64,000 nucleotides of DNA from Apricaphanius iberus (Eukaryota; Chordata; Actinopteri; Cyprinodontiformes; Aphaniidae): positions 744,001-808,000 of the forward strand of contig JAPXFQ010001795.1 of assembly GCA_028564705.1 (NCBI GenBank), read 5' to 3'. A program made the translations under genes and the position numbers. Positions 47,271 to 59,637 of this stretch are shown piece by piece. The first letter of the stretch is position 1. Every line of letters begins with the position of its first letter. The notes beneath the pieces were generated by a model that searched no databases, was not told where the DNA came from, and was given only the letters and a program-made list of their open reading frames with translations.

Positions 47271-47274
47271 ATAG

Positions 47275-47640
47275 ATATTTAGACAAAGGAGGAATTAAAG
47301 TGTAGGAATTTCATAATTTACATTTTTCAGGAATAATGTTCTTCGGACAGATAAGTCTGAAACTGAATTGTCAGGGCACCAGAACAGAGCACATGTTTAG
47401 CATAAACCAAGTACAGCATTACAGGAAAATAACCCCATATCAGCTGTTAAACACAGAGGTGGGAATGTCATGGTTTGGGAATGTTTTACCGCAGCAGGAC
47501 CTGGCTAGTCACCATCATAATCCGCCATGAATTCAGCAGCATATATGAAGGTGCTTGTGGAAAATGTGAGTCATCTGTAAAAAAATAAAATAAAAACTGT
47601 ACCAGAGGTCTGTAACAGACGAAAAAACATTAAGTCCTAT
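47275..47640 (+). pseudogene. Tc1-like transposase relic in the hs3st5 intron
   Basis: One frame reads ISAVKHRGGNVMVWECFTAA followed by GP. 'KHGGGNVMVWGCFxxxGxG' is a strongly conserved core segment of fish Tc1 transposases, between the first and second catalytic aspartates. The flanking frame (47336-47530) is interrupted and no complete DDE triad is present. Confidence 0.6.
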
Positions 47641-48660
47641 CTGAGCATTCATACCAGCTGCGATGTGGGTGGGTATTTGGATCTCAGTTAACTTTCCGTG
47701 TCAAGTAAAAAAAATTCCGGACGCCACAGTTAGTGTGAATTGCAGTCCGTGCGGCAGCTGTACAGAAACCACACAACCAGGAATATCTTCTATTTTGACT
47801 AGCATCGTAATCATTTTAGCATCATAATCATTTTTATTTTTTTAAAGCATGTACCTGTGTCCGTAAAATAGAAAAAATCATCATGATACAGTCCATAGGA
47901 CAGTAAATGTGGCTATTTAAAAGCAAGGTGGTGCATTAATTTGTTTCTTCTAAGATAATGTGGGTAAAAACAGTTACACCTGGTCTGGTATCCTGCCCAG
48001 CTACAACACCCTGTTGGATGGGGAGTGTAATCAGAAAAATACATTTTAAATAAAGAGGTGAAGAACATTCCTTAATTCTTGGAGGTTTAGTAGGACTTGT
48101 TTGTACAAACAAGGAGGAACAGCACCTCACAGTATTGCCGGGAATAATGGCGAGTAACGGCTGACCTGCTCCCAACAACTAATAAAGCCTTTTTATAGAT
48201 TTAGTCAACCTTAGTACTATCGCTATCAAATCTGTAGACATTTCTTCTCAGTGGAGTTGGTAGACTCTCAGGCGTGTTCATCTGATAGGACAGGCGCAAT
48301 CTTAGGACACGTCAGGACATTCAGTGCTCCCATGGTGGTTTCCATGGCAATACAGAAGTAGGAATCCTAATATCTGTTCATTTGACCTAACCTAATATTA
48401 TACAGTGTCACACAATCTGACTATCTCTGTATCATGAAAAAATAGCACACAGTTCTCTCAGTATGTAAGAATACACAGAAAAGATTATTCTTAATATAAA
48501 TACCTTAATCTAATTTTTTCCATAACACGAGCATTAATTCAGATGATCCTTCCAGTGACCAAACATCCTCCATGTCCTGTATTCAACTTTTGACTTTCGT
48601 TAATGTAGAAAGTACTCTTACATCAGTTCCTTTTGTTCTTTTCATGTCTGTTCTCTGTCT
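47641..48660. other. hs3st5 intron, unassigned
   Basis: AT-rich DNA. No coding motifs, termini or RNA genes were seen. Confidence 0.45.
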
Positions 48661-48832
48661 TCTCAAACCCCCAGACAGTCATGGCAGATGGCGGCCTTTA
48701 CTAAGCCAGGTTCTGGTTCTGCTGGAAATTTCTTCCTGTTAAAGGAGAGTTTTCCTCTCCACTGTCGCTACATGCTTGCTCAGTCTGAGGGATTACTGAG
48801 CGATTGCTGTGGTTGGAGTCTGAATGTACAGG

Positions 48833-48960
48833 ACTTTGAACCGGGTTGGAGGCCCTGCAGTATATTTTATTAGGAATAGGCTGCTAAAATACCAGAACTT
48901 TGAACTGGGTTGGAGGCCCTGCAGTATATTTTATTAGGAATAGGCTGCTAAAATACCAGA
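48833..48960 (+). repeat. 64-bp tandem duplication
   Basis: Two adjacent copies of a 64-bp unit (CTTTGAACCGGGTTGGAGGC... and CTTTGAACTGGGTTGGAGGC...) differ at one or two positions. A third partial match (GTTTTGAAATACGGTTGGAG) starts at about 48967. Confidence 0.85.
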
Positions 48961-49149
48961 AAAAGAGTTTTGAAATACGGTTGGAGTCCGTGGACTTGGC
49001 TAACTGACATCACTAGGGTGTGGTTAGCAGGTTCAGAAGGCCCTGTTTTATGCTGTGCTTTGCTGTGTTTGAATTTGATTGTGTTATATTTGATGAATGT
49101 GGTGTTAAAGTGAATAATAGAGATAACAGAGTAAGTATAGTTATAAAGG

Positions 49150-49431
49150 GTGAGAATGGAAGGTGAGTTTGACCAAGAAATGATGGATGATGGATGGGGA
49201 CAAGGAGCTGTGGCTAATACATTGGGTGAACAGCTGGCTTGTGTGGAAACAGTGGTAGGTATTACCTGCCAACCACAGGATGCAAAAAAGCAGAAGGAGC
49301 TGTTGAGAAAGACTACAGACAAGTTGATGAAGGAAAAAGGAAAAGATGTTAACAGCCCGGGTAATTGGGCAATAATCTGGCATAATCTTAAATCAATGAC
49401 TGAACGTAATCTGCTGGGATTCCTTAAATAG
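49150..49431 (+). other. Orphan 93-codon open frame in the hs3st5 intron
   Basis: The frame starts MRMEGEFDQEMMDDGWGQGA and ends SMTERNLLGFLK. It has a protein-like composition, with an acidic start, a basic Lys-rich middle (KKQKELLRKTTDKLMKEKGK) and aromatic residues towards the end. I recognise no domain. It lies inside an interrupted repeat, so it may be a piece of a transposon protein. The last ten codons belong to the flanking repeat. Whether it is expressed cannot be judged. Confidence 0.3.
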
Positions 49432-49582
49432 AAAATTGATTGGAATGTTTCTACTATTGTTCTGAAATTACTTTTCTTGTAAAATGCCTTGAGATGACAT
49501 CTGTTTTAAATTTGCACTAAACTGAATTGAACTTCATTTTGTTGCGTTCTGATGGCATCTGTTTTTCCTTCTTCTTTTTTAG

Positions 49583-50513
49583 GTTACAACCCATTTGCCC
49601 CATTGAGAGCAGATTTCCCCCCCCTGAGCCAGAGCAAATCCCTCTTCGTACGCTGCAGTTTAAACGCGGGCTGCTCCATGAACTACGCAAGGGCAATGCC
49701 ACCAAAGAGCAAATCCGCCTGCACAACCTGGTCCAGCAGTTGCCTCGGGCCATTATCATTGGAGTTCGCAAAGGGGGAACCCGTGCCCTGCTGGAAATGC
49801 TTAACCTGCATCCAGCTGTTGTCAAGGCTTCGCAGGAGATTCACTTCTTTGACAATGACAAAAACTATGCCCGGGGCATTGACTGGTACAGAGGTAAAAT
49901 GCCCTTCTCCCTCCCTCACCAGATCACCATTGAGAAGAGCCCTGCCTACTTCATCACAGAGGAGGTTCCTGAGCGCATCTTCAAGATGAACTCTTCCATC
50001 AAGCTGCTAATTATCGTCCGAGAGCCCACCACCAGAGCAGTATCCGACTACACCCAAGTGCTTGAGGGCAAAGAGCGCAAGAACAAGACGTATCACAAGT
50101 TTGAAAACCTTGCCATTGATGGCAGCACATGTGAAGTGAACACCAAATATAAAGCTGTACGGACCAGCATCTACACAAAACACCTGGAGCGCTGGCTGAA
50201 GTATTTCCCTGTGGAGCAGTTCCATATAGTGGACGGAGATCGCCTCATTACAGACCCGCTGCCTGAGCTGCAGCTTGTCGAGCGCTTCCTGAACCTCCCC
50301 TCAAGGATTAGCAAGTATAACCTGTACTTTAATGCCACCAGGGGATTTTACTGTCTGAGATTTAACATTGTCTTCAACAAGTGCCTGGCTGGCAGCAAGG
50401 GCCGCATCCATCCTGAAGTGGACCCGTCAGTAGTGACTAAACTCCAGAAGTTCTTCCACCCTTTTAATCAAAAGTTTTACCAGATCACTGGAAGAACATT
50501 TAGTTGGCCATGA
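49583..50513 (+). CDS. hs3st5: hs3st5 coding exon 2: sulfotransferase domain of heparan sulfate 3-O-sulfotransferase
   Basis: The exon starts after TTTTTTAG (49582) and ends at TGA 50511-50513; with exon 1 the protein has 345 residues, the normal size for HS3ST5. It transfers sulfate from PAPS to the 3-O position of glucosamine in heparan sulfate, in the Golgi lumen. Visible motifs are the 5'-phosphosulfate loop KGGTRALLEML (residues 99-109), the 3'-phosphate motif REPTTRAVSDYTQ, and a C-terminal cysteine pair in GFYCLRFNIVFNKCLAGSKG typical of the family disulfide. N-glycosylation sequons include NAT, NSS, NKT and NAT. The stem between membrane anchor and catalytic domain is short, a feature of HS3ST5. 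No stops or frameshifts are present, so the gene looks functional. Coding DNA is GC-richer than its surroundings. Confidence 0.96.
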
Positions 50514-50980
50514 GATTTGTTGGTTTTCATACAGAAAAAGCTAAAAAATGATTTGATGAGATTTGAAACAGCACTTTGTTTAGTTTATTACAAGTATGAC
50601 ATTGTGACCAAATAATAATACTTGATGTAAGTTTGCTCTACTTGTGTAAAATACAACACAATAGTTTGATGTTTTGACTTAGAGACATTAGGTGGACAGC
50701 ACCAATTCTTTGAAGTCAGTTTACCTGTCTGTCAGTGTTTTTCCCGTTTTCATGTAGAGTCTTTACCGTTACTTGCAAAATTATTCATACTTCTTAAACT
50801 GTTTTACATTTTGTCCTGTCACAACGTGTGAAATCGATGAATAATATAAAATCTGAAATGTTGGAGTGGATTTGCAGTCAGCATCTTCATGCGGGAGAAT
50901 CTCTCAACAGGAAATCTCTTAATTGTCCACTACACAAATATGGCCTCTATAAAAGTGTTGCAAAAAGAGTCATTTTTGAA
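50514..50980 (+). other. hs3st5: hs3st5 3' flank / probable 3' UTR
   Basis: AT-rich sequence after the stop codon. No AATAAA is obvious within the first 450 bp, so the polyadenylation site cannot be placed; AATAAA occurs at about 51365, beyond a MITE insertion. Confidence 0.4.
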
Positions 50981-50984
50981 TCTA

Positions 50985-51625
50985 AAGCTTACTTTATACT
51001 TTTCGGTCAGCACGTTTACATCCAGACGCAGACGTATTGATGGAGACATTTTCCGTTTATTCATCTCCGTTGGTTCTTCAGCGTTGCAAAGTAATTCCTC
51101 ACCGGGACAGCAGGGGGTGCTGACTTTTTATTACCATTGCAGTGTCGTTTGCTGGTTAACTAGAATTTATGTTCTTCATCCTGTGAATACATTGGCTGTC
51201 AGTAAGTTTTAATTAAGCTGTAAAGCTTTTTACTAGAAGTGCAGCTAATAGAATACTCTAAAAACACATGTAAACAAAAACACAGCAGCCTGTTTTGTTG
51301 TTTCTCTACACCTCCTCATGTTCAAAATCACCAAAGACCAGATTAGATCAACTGTTCATTCAAAATAAAGCATGTGGTGCCAAAACACTCCATTTACTAC
51401 TGATTACATGAACTATAGAGCACTGTTCTGATTAAATGATCTCTGGCTGTTGTTGAGCTGATTAATCACAGGCATATGGTTTCTGTTGACGGAGACAGAT
51501 AGTTCGAAAAATGAGGCTCTACTCCATCTGTCCTTGTATAGGGTGATGGAGAGTCTTTGCGTCGACAGATAATGGCGTCGTGTCAATCCGTGTCGATGTA
51601 GACGGAGAAGTATAAACTAGGTTTT
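50985..51625. mobile_element. Harbinger-like MITE downstream of hs3st5
   Basis: The left end, AGCTTACTTTATACTTTTCG, is mirrored at the right by GAGAAGTATAAACTAGGTTT. The inner ends are also mirrored (ATCCAGACGCAGACG and CGTGTCGATGTAGACGGAG). The TTTATACTT terminus and sequence style resemble the MITE at 2646-3160. The repeats are imperfect and no clean 3-bp duplication can be read. Confidence 0.6.
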
Positions 51626-51639
51626 AGCCATCAGAAATC

Positions 51640-54600
51640 CTGTTTTTTGTTTGCTCATGTAGAAACCCAGATATTAAACACTCTTTAATTTAACCAACAA
51701 TATGAGGTGTATATGATATGTGGCATTGTTTATTATGTTTCAAGGATTGTGAAGCATTCTTTCCATAGTGAGATGGTACCAGTCACCATTACCTTCATCG
51801 AAAACACCGTAGTTAAGTTAAAAAAGATATGCCTGGCAGATTTAGATTTAGAATAGGGAAGGAGGAAGAGATCCTCTTAAAAGATAATAAAACTATTTAA
51901 AAATGACTATCACTTATAAAATATCTTACCCATATTTGTTTTTATTTCAATTTAATAAAAAATTGGCCAACTGAAAATTATTTACAGAATAGTCTTTGGC
52001 AGATAAATCCTTGGCAGCAATTGAACGTTAATTAAATGCATTCTAGTGATGTAAAGTAGTTTACAATTATCATTTTGCAATCGCTCATTGTGAACATGCA
52101 TGTTGTGACAGTGGAGAACTTAGACTTAACAGGACAGAACCCTTTAGCAGAACAAGGTACAGTTTGAGCACCCATCTACCACACCCAGCTAGGGTTTAAA
52201 GAAATCAGAGCAGACACATATGACAGAAAATAAAGGAATAACTGGTCTAGGAATCCCCACGTTTTGGTCATTTCAGACCAAAACATGTGGGTTATTAATA
52301 ATTTTAGTCTAATAATCTTAGTTATAACTGTAAGAGAAAACTAACACTGACCATTATCAATGTCAGAACATGATGGTGACACCATGTTCTGAGAATCTGA
52401 AGCAAAATCATTGGTTAAAGACGTTCTCAGTCCAATCTGACTGAACTTGAGCTGGTTTTCAAAGAGAGTGTTGGAGCCATTCTGAGTATTGGAATGGGAT
52501 GGCGCTGTTTCTGCCACAAGTCTATTTAACACTTGGGTTAATTAGTGCAGGTGTGGCGCACAGCGAGGCATATGATTTTTGACCGTGAAACCCATGCGTG
52601 AGTCGTGAGACACGGCGAATTGATGACTGAATATTGTTTATGTTTTTTTTGTAATTTAAATAAATGGATTGATATATCCGACTTTACGTTGAGAGTTTTT
52701 CAAAGTAGCCTATATTATTTTTATTTTAAGCCACAAGTAAACAGCACACCGTTAAACACGCCTGCAAAAACAACTTAAATGTGCGCCAACAGAGAGCATT
52801 CTCAAACATTTCAGCCTCTGGGTGTGCAATGCTTGTAGCGATAAGCCCCTGAAGACAGATTTACATTCAGAAAAAAAAAGTTTTATAAACTGCTGAGAAA
52901 AATATTTGGGTCATGATACAATCTCAATATAATGCCCTGAAGTTGGTGGTTGTAACATGACAAAATGTGAAAACATTCAAAGGATGTGATTGTTTGCAAG
53001 GCATTGTACCTAGGGAGGTTGTTTTTAAAGCAATCCTCACAGATATTCATAGTGTTAAGATAAACTCAAGATGTAAACCTTTGATTCAAGATGAGACAGA
53101 TTTAGCTTGACCCAAACTGCATGTTCAGTTCAGCTGCAACGATACCATGGTCAAGTGTTCCAGATATAATCTTTTGGTTCTGTCTTTGATTTGATACTAC
53201 CTGAGGATAACCAGTTAGACAGCAGGGTCCTTTGATTTTCAGCAGAGCTTTACTAGAACTTGATCTGCTGTTTGTGCAGAGCTAGCATTAACCTAGCTTA
53301 CTCCGATTCAAGTTTTAGGACAATTAATCTCAAGTAGGGTATGTTGGTTAAATCAAAGAGGTCCTTTCTCTATGCTTCCTTACTACAAAGACCTTGATAA
53401 GCCCAATGCTGTAGCCTTTTAGACACAGTCTAAGCAGGCTGTTCTCATCCATCTAGAGAACAATCATGGATGTATTTAGCGCCTGCTAAGTGCTATCAGA
53501 TAGCCTAGGAGTCTTTGCAGGTCTTCAGCTCTAAAATCGTTTTAGCCTTCAAGACCTAAGCTTGTGTTCTTAATTTAATTATATAATATATAATTTACAT
53601 GTACTATATTATATATAATTTATATTTTACAGCTAATTCTTCACATTTACCAAGCCATGCTGCTAAAAAAACCAATAGATAAGGCAATGTTGTCCCCTAA
53701 TGATGAACTTAAATAGTTCCAGGAACATTTGTCTGTTTCAATTGGAACGTGCTTCATGTATCATAATTGTGTTGTTGAAAATATTAAATTGAAAGTACAT
53801 GTGAAAATTTCCTGATCATTTATTGTGTATTTTGCAAGCAAAAATATAAATCTAAAAAATGTATACAGTAGGCTACATATGATGAAATTGTTACCATTTC
53901 AATGCTAGCAATGCTCATTTGTTCATACAGCAAATTCTTAAATATTTGAAAGAAAATTCAGCCTAGGAAGCTATCATATGTTGGCACAATGCAACTTGTA
54001 GCTCAATCAAACTACATCAGAAAAATAATTAGATGAGACTCTGGATTGCAGTGAAACTCCAACTTTAGTGAATATATGAAATGGATATGTGACTCACTAC
54101 TCCTTCTCTTTTTTTGTGCTTCAGAACATAACTCATTTCACTCTAAGGATCTGCTCAGTCCCCAATGCTTCATGGGTAATGACATTTTAAATGTGACAAG
54201 GAACTGAGCAAATTAAACGTATCTCAAAGTCTGAAATCATTTTCTTATACTGTAAAATCATTGTCAAATTAAATAACCTGTCAATTTTAAACGTTTTAAT
54301 TCAACATTTCAATGAATTTATATTTAAGCAAATATCTAATATCCAACACTAATAAAAATCCTTTCCTCTTCGAATTAATCACAACTTGACACGCAATGGG
54401 CTGGCGATTTCAAAGCACCCAATCCAGGAGGACCACTTCTTTTTTTGGCCCTGATTGGTTGTACCCCCAAGAACAGAGATAAGAAAACTGTAGGACATCT
54501 TCTGTGGTGATGCTAAGGACGGTTTCCACCATCTGTTTATTCATTTAAAGGTATATTTGATGGATGTTTTAACCATTAGACATGTCTACAGATAGTTTCA

Positions 54601-55250
54601 AGTATTTGTGGACTTTAGCTATTTACTGGTGGCTGTGGTTCACCTGAATGTCAAGGTTCCACTGTAGTTTCCATGTTTTCGTTTTTCCAACAGATATCCA
54701 GAATGGTTGAACACTAACAATTGACTCAACCCAGTAGTATCAAACCAGTATTTCTTTAATCTGGTTCCAGGTCAGTACAGAAAAATCCAATCAAAACTAA
54801 GTATCCAAAACAGAAGGAGATGAAAGTCCAAAATACAAGGTGGGTGAAAATCACTGACAAACAAACTAAGGAAGACAATGAGAGGTTAATACCATTAGAG
54901 TGAGGCAGAGGCTGAGTACAGGTGAGAGTTGTCTGAAACTAGACAGGACATTAGAAGTTCAAATAGAAAACGAAACCAGATACTTATATGTTAAACAATT
55001 AGCCAGCAGAACTGGACATGAAAAGAACTACTACTGTTCTTACTTCTACAAGTACTATTGTTAGGCCTTCATATTCAGGGCCAAAAATTAGTGACACTCT
55101 TTATATTTACTAAAAGAAATTACGGTTATGTACGGAAAATTGGTGGATCTTGTGACTGTCCTATATGAAACACACTGCAAACCAAAGCAATCTATTTTTG
55201 TTGTTGAAATTCTTCTCTTTTTTTACTTTTGTAGCGAATAGATACTATGA
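51640..55250. other. no gene recognised (3.6 kb)
   Basis: Uniformly AT-rich DNA with stops in all frames. The stretch at 54690-54960 reads like a degraded repeat but I cannot name it. No exons of hs3st5 or another host gene were seen. Confidence 0.45.
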
Positions 55251-55254
55251 CTGA

Positions 55255-55730
55255 ATGCAGTTAAATCAAATCAAATAAAATCAGTTTATTTATAAGGCGC
55301 CTTCACATGACAAGCAGTCAGAACAAGGCGTTGTACAATTGGTCAACATAAACTGAAACATCAAGATCAAATGGATCAAATGCTTGACGATAAAGTTTTA
55401 AGAAAAAAGAAAAGTTGCCTGACGAATACTTAGTGGCAATGCATTCCGTACATTCACAGCACAACCTGAGAAAACATGTTCCCTCTTACCTTTCACCTTC
55501 ACCTCAGAACCTCCAGGAGAAGCTGATCTCCTGGCCTGAGGCACAGTGTCAGAGTGTAGGGAATAAGAAGCTTGGAGCGATATGGCGCTAGGCCATGTAA
55601 GGATTTAAAAACAAATCAAATAATTTTTAATTTTACCCCAAAACACACAGACTGGCTGCCTTCCCATTCTAGGGAACCCAAACTAGGAGTAATATGTTCC
55701 CTCCCATGCAGTCTGACCAGGATATGAGCT
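55255..55730 (-). repeat. LINE 3'-tail-like repeat fragment
   Basis: It begins AAATCAAATCAAATAAAATC and contains GTTTATTTATAAGGCGCC; later it has GCTTGGAGCGATATGGCGCT and CATGTAAGGATTTAAAAACA. This series (read from the minus strand) is a frequent non-coding tail in fish genomes, probably from an L2/CR1-type LINE. The family name is uncertain. Confidence 0.5.
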
Positions 55731-58250
55731 GCAGCATTTGGAGCCAGCTAGAAGGAACCTATTCTTGTTTACAGAAGCTGTTTCCAATGGAAAGGTCATT
55801 ATTCAGAAAAACAAAGTTGGTATATTTTTTAATGCAGATAAAGATGCATGGCAATATACTGTATTAAACACACTGCTCAGGTATTTTAGTTTAGAGATCA
55901 AGCAAGGGGGTCATAATTTTGGATAAGACTGAATTCAATAAAGATGTTGATGACTCTGTGCTGTGAGAATAAAAACATTTAAGCCTGTTGATGCCCAACA
56001 AAAGAGAAGTTGTTGTAAAGTTAAAAGACAATAAAAGTTTTAGCTTATCGCAAAGTCACACTTTGTGGGTAAATGGTTTAACTGGAGGAGTCATAAACAC
56101 ATATTTCATAAAATATTTCATAAATATCACATAAACCGAATGTGGAATTGTATAAATTCCAAGACAGAAAAAGTAGATGAAAGATTAATATCTCACATTT
56201 TTAGAACAGCTCCATCAAAACCTCCATCTAAAACCTTTCAATTAAACATGGAGACTAAATGAGATGCTGCTGCTGCCTTACAGTGGGGGGGCTGTTTGAA
56301 AGGAAAGAAGACAATATTAAATGAAAATGATTATTTAGGGTCAAATCAGATATTTCTATTAATCAGGTTCAATTTTCAGAAAATGGGCCCAGAATATGCG
56401 ACCTATAGATTAAAAATCATGTGGAGCTGTAATGTTAGCCACGAGGGTGAATGGAGAGGATTTATGATCCACTTCAATCAATATTGCATATGAAACTAAA
56501 TGTATTACTTGCAAACATTGTTTCTCTCTTTCTGATCAATCAGAGAAGCTGTAATAAAACATGGAATAAAAGAAAGTTATCTCCTCCGAAATAATCTAAG
56601 TCAGCAGAAGATGAAAAGTTAGAAACTACTGAGCTAGACTGAGATGAAATAAGATGCTATGACAATTAGATCTCAAATAAAGACCTTCAGGAATCCAAGA
56701 GAAAAGCTTTGGGTATGAAAGAGTCATCATCACTCTGGATGATCTAGAGAGGTCAAAGGTCGCTCTTGCTCTGTGCTCCAACCGAGTGAGAGGTCATTGT
56801 ACAAGACATAACCTTGTCCTGTTGGTAAAAGGGGTTAAATCACGGATTCTAACAGGGCGGGCTTTCATCGTTCAGTTTAAAACAAATATTCTTAGCAAAT
56901 AAGAGTACTAAAATTAACTTTTTTTCCCTGGGTTTTCACTACTGTTGGATTTTAAAATTTAGTTGTTTTTTTTTAATCTTGCTTTTAAACATTTAACCAG
57001 GGTTGCCAATAACTGTATATTAGGAAATAAAAGCCTTTATTTTATTATATGGGCTCCAGGAAAAGACTGTTAACCGCGACAGAGGTTAAAAAAAACAAAA
57101 AACTACACCCTCCCTTTTGACATTCAAGATAACGGCAAAGGCTCCCTCTAGTGCTTGTTTCTTGTATTACACAACCTACGTTTTTACTGAAACAAACGGG
57201 TCAATATAAACAGAAATTGAGGAATAAAAAAAACAATCGAGTATGTTAGCCTAATATTAGCTTAATATTATATCGGTTTTATGTTTATGCTCCACTGTAG
57301 GCCAATTCTGCAAGCCCAACCTGCGAAAGCTGTAGAGTTTGTGGTCATGTATGTGAACACGTATGAGGCGTAAGGTTTACTGCTGAAATATAGAACACAA
57401 GATGGTCCTTGGTGTATCAGACATTTTAAAAACATATACAAATAAAGATGTGTTTCCAGAAAGTACCTTGTAAAAGTATTTATACTCATTGTACTTTTTA
57501 AAATTTTCATAAGTAACAACCAGGGTCAGATCTCCCTCCTTTAGACTCCCGTTGAACAAACTAAACTATCACTTGTTTGTCCAAAAGCTTCATGGCTTTC
57601 AGATTAAATATTAAATCAGCAAAATATGTATTTTTATATATAATTTACGGTCTATGACAAAAGCTTTAAGCCACACACAGCTGTGTCATCGCAGGCTGGA
57701 CTGGGACAAAAAAAATATAAAAATCAGCCCAGGTATTTTGAGCCGAGCCGAGTCAATTAGAAAGTAGGAGAGAATGGAATTTTAGAATTTAAATATTTTT
57801 CATAGACCATTAATTCATCACATAAATAAACAGCATATAATATTTCTTGGATTATATACTTCAAATACTTTTACTTGGAGGAACCACCAGAACAAACAAT
57901 GAACAAAGTATGATGGGGTCCTAAAAAATATACCCAGCGGAACAGAGATAAGATGATTTTAAATGACAGATAGTGATTGAGCAATATGTTTAGCGTATTA
58001 TGCATTAAGATACTCTTTAAAATAGAAGCATTTTCTGTGCATCAAGTTAGAAACTTTTAAAGTCTTTGGGCTTTGTGACAATAAAGTTTAATCTAATCTT
58101 ATCTGATCCATTATCTTATGTCCCCTCATCCTTTTATTTCCCATCATTCCCTAAAAGCAGTTGTTTTCAACAGCTCTCTCTTCTCAGTCACCCTGTCAAT
58201 GACATGTGATGTTATTGATGTTATTGTATTCATACTGTCTGCTGTATCAT
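55731..58250. other. no gene recognised (2.5 kb)
   Basis: AT-rich DNA; short frames at 55738, 56065 and 56296 have no motifs. No inverted repeats or RNA genes were found. Confidence 0.45.
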
Positions 58251-58259
58251 CATAAATAC

Positions 58260-59085
58260 CTCCAGAAATGGCCCAAAATTTACTAATTTACTTGCCAAAT
58301 ATTGACTTCAGCATCCTGGTTACCTGTAAAGAGATAAATAGAGCAAAAGATTACTTTATTTATTAACTTTAGATGTTATTAGTCTCATCATAGCATACTG
58401 GGTCTCTTCCACCATCATAAATGGCACCAACAGGGCAAAAACTGAGAACTGAACTTGCCAAAATGTGATCACAGTGTTCTGGTTACAAATGAAGGGTTAA
58501 ATGTTTCTCAAAAGGGTTTTATTTATTATCTCTTGATGTTGTTAGCCTCATCACAGGATACTGGGTGTCTTCCACCCCCTTAAACACCCCCAAAATGGCA
58601 AAAAGATGACAGTTTTACTTGCCAGAAATTGATTACAGTGTTAAAGTTAGCAAAGAAGGGGTAAATATTTCTCAAAATTACTTTACTTATGATCACTTGA
58701 TGTTATTAGTCTCATCACAAGATAAAAGGTATTTTCAATCTTCTTAAACATCCCCAAAATGGCTTAAAAAAGTCACTTTTACCTGCTGTAATCAATTTTT
58801 GCCAAAAATTTATTTCAGCTCCCTGGTTACATGTGAAAGGGTTGTATTGACCTAAAAAGGACTGCATTTATTTTTGCTTTATGTTATTAGCCACATCACA
58901 GGATACTGGGTCTCTTCCACAATTATAAACTCCCCTAAATGGGGAAAAAATGACAACTTCGCTTGCCAAAAATGATTACAGTGTCCTGGTTACCTGTAAA
59001 GGGTTAAATTTAACCAAAAATAAGTTTATTTGTTCTAACTTGATGTTATTAGCCTCATCACAGGATACTGGGTCTCTTCCAGATG
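58260..59085. repeat. Diverged tandem array, about 160-bp unit, five copies
   Basis: The string CAGGATACTGGGTCTCTTCC or a variant recurs at about 58393, 58553, 58718 (degraded), 58901 and 59063, with spacings of about 160-183 bp. Between these, each unit has GATGTTATTAG(C/T)C(T/A)CATCA, then CCCAAAATGGC, TTGCCAAAAAT and CTGGTTACCTGTAAAGGGTT in the same order. The units are clearly diverged, so the array is old. Confidence 0.8.
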
Positions 59086-59354
59086 ATTGCATGGGTGGGG
59101 GGGGTCATATTTTACTAATCTGTCACTACAATGTACAATGAGCAGTTAACTCGTTAAACTTTCTGTTGACCATCGTCATATTCTAGAACTATCAATTATC
59201 TAACCAAAGTCTGTTAATCAAGTATACGTATAGTTTGTAAATAAATCAACCAAAAACACTAAAGAAAATGGTGTATTGGAACACTTGTCACACTATCGAA
59301 AAGAAGAAAAGAAGTCGCTACACAAACCATATACAGCGTTTTTACAAACATGCT

Positions 59355-59438
59355 TCACAGACATTTTTTGTCTTTTTCTTTTGGTGGCTCATTAAGGCAG
59401 TTTTGGTTGTACCATCTTGGGCACAGATCACATCCAAT
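59355..59438 (-). pseudogene. Ginger-like exon K: PHD-like finger, C-terminal exon
   Basis: It follows acceptor TCTCAAACAG and reads, in phase 0, IGCDLCPRWYNQNCLNEPPK then EKDKKCL and a TGA stop (59355-59357). C-x2-C-x-R-W-Y-x3-C is the second half of a PHD-type finger, whose aromatic residue next to the metal ligands is conserved. It joins the W at the end of exon J. Confidence 0.7.
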
Positions 59439-59637
59439 CTGTTTGAGACAAGAAGACAAAAAAGTAAATAATAAAGTAAGTAAAAATAATTCAGTTTGCA
59501 AAATTAGTAAGGTTCTTTGGGGGGGGGGGGGGAAATCACATTAGTTTATCTTTAATTCAGTTAGGTTCTATGTTAATACAGTGTATTGTAATATCCTTAA
59601 AGTCTATTTATGATTAAAAATAATATGGATAAGTTAC

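Larger units (their letters stand above)
48663..49535 (+). repeat. Fish LINE-tail-like repeat, interrupted
   Basis: The head (48663-48830) contains GGTTCTGGTTCTGCTGGAAA followed by TTTCTTCCTGTTAAAGGAGA. The end (49410-49535) contains GGGATTCCTTAAATAGAAAA and AAATGCCTTGAGATGACATC before an AACTGAATTGAACT tail. These blocks occur together in a very common teleost repeat. Here they are separated by about 570 bp holding a tandem duplication (48833-48960) and an open frame (49150-49431). Confidence 0.6.
42399..49582 (+). other. hs3st5: hs3st5 intron (GT-AG, 7.2 kb), filled with transposons
   Basis: It begins GTGAGT and ends TTCTTCTTTTTTAG. The phase-2 junction (AG|G = Arg36) is conserved in coding sense. 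The intron carries a full-length hAT element (42552-45898), a Tc1 relic, low-complexity G and C runs and a LINE-tail-like repeat. None of these disturbs the splice sites. Confidence 0.9.

Noticed and set aside
50985..51625. A 3-bp TAA/TTA duplication for this MITE
   Set aside because: The left side gives TAA and the right TTA, which do not match, so no duplication is claimed.
58260..59085. A CRISPR-like repeat-spacer array
   Set aside because: Whole 160-bp units including the 'spacers' are homologous and the DNA is vertebrate, so it is an ordinary tandem repeat.
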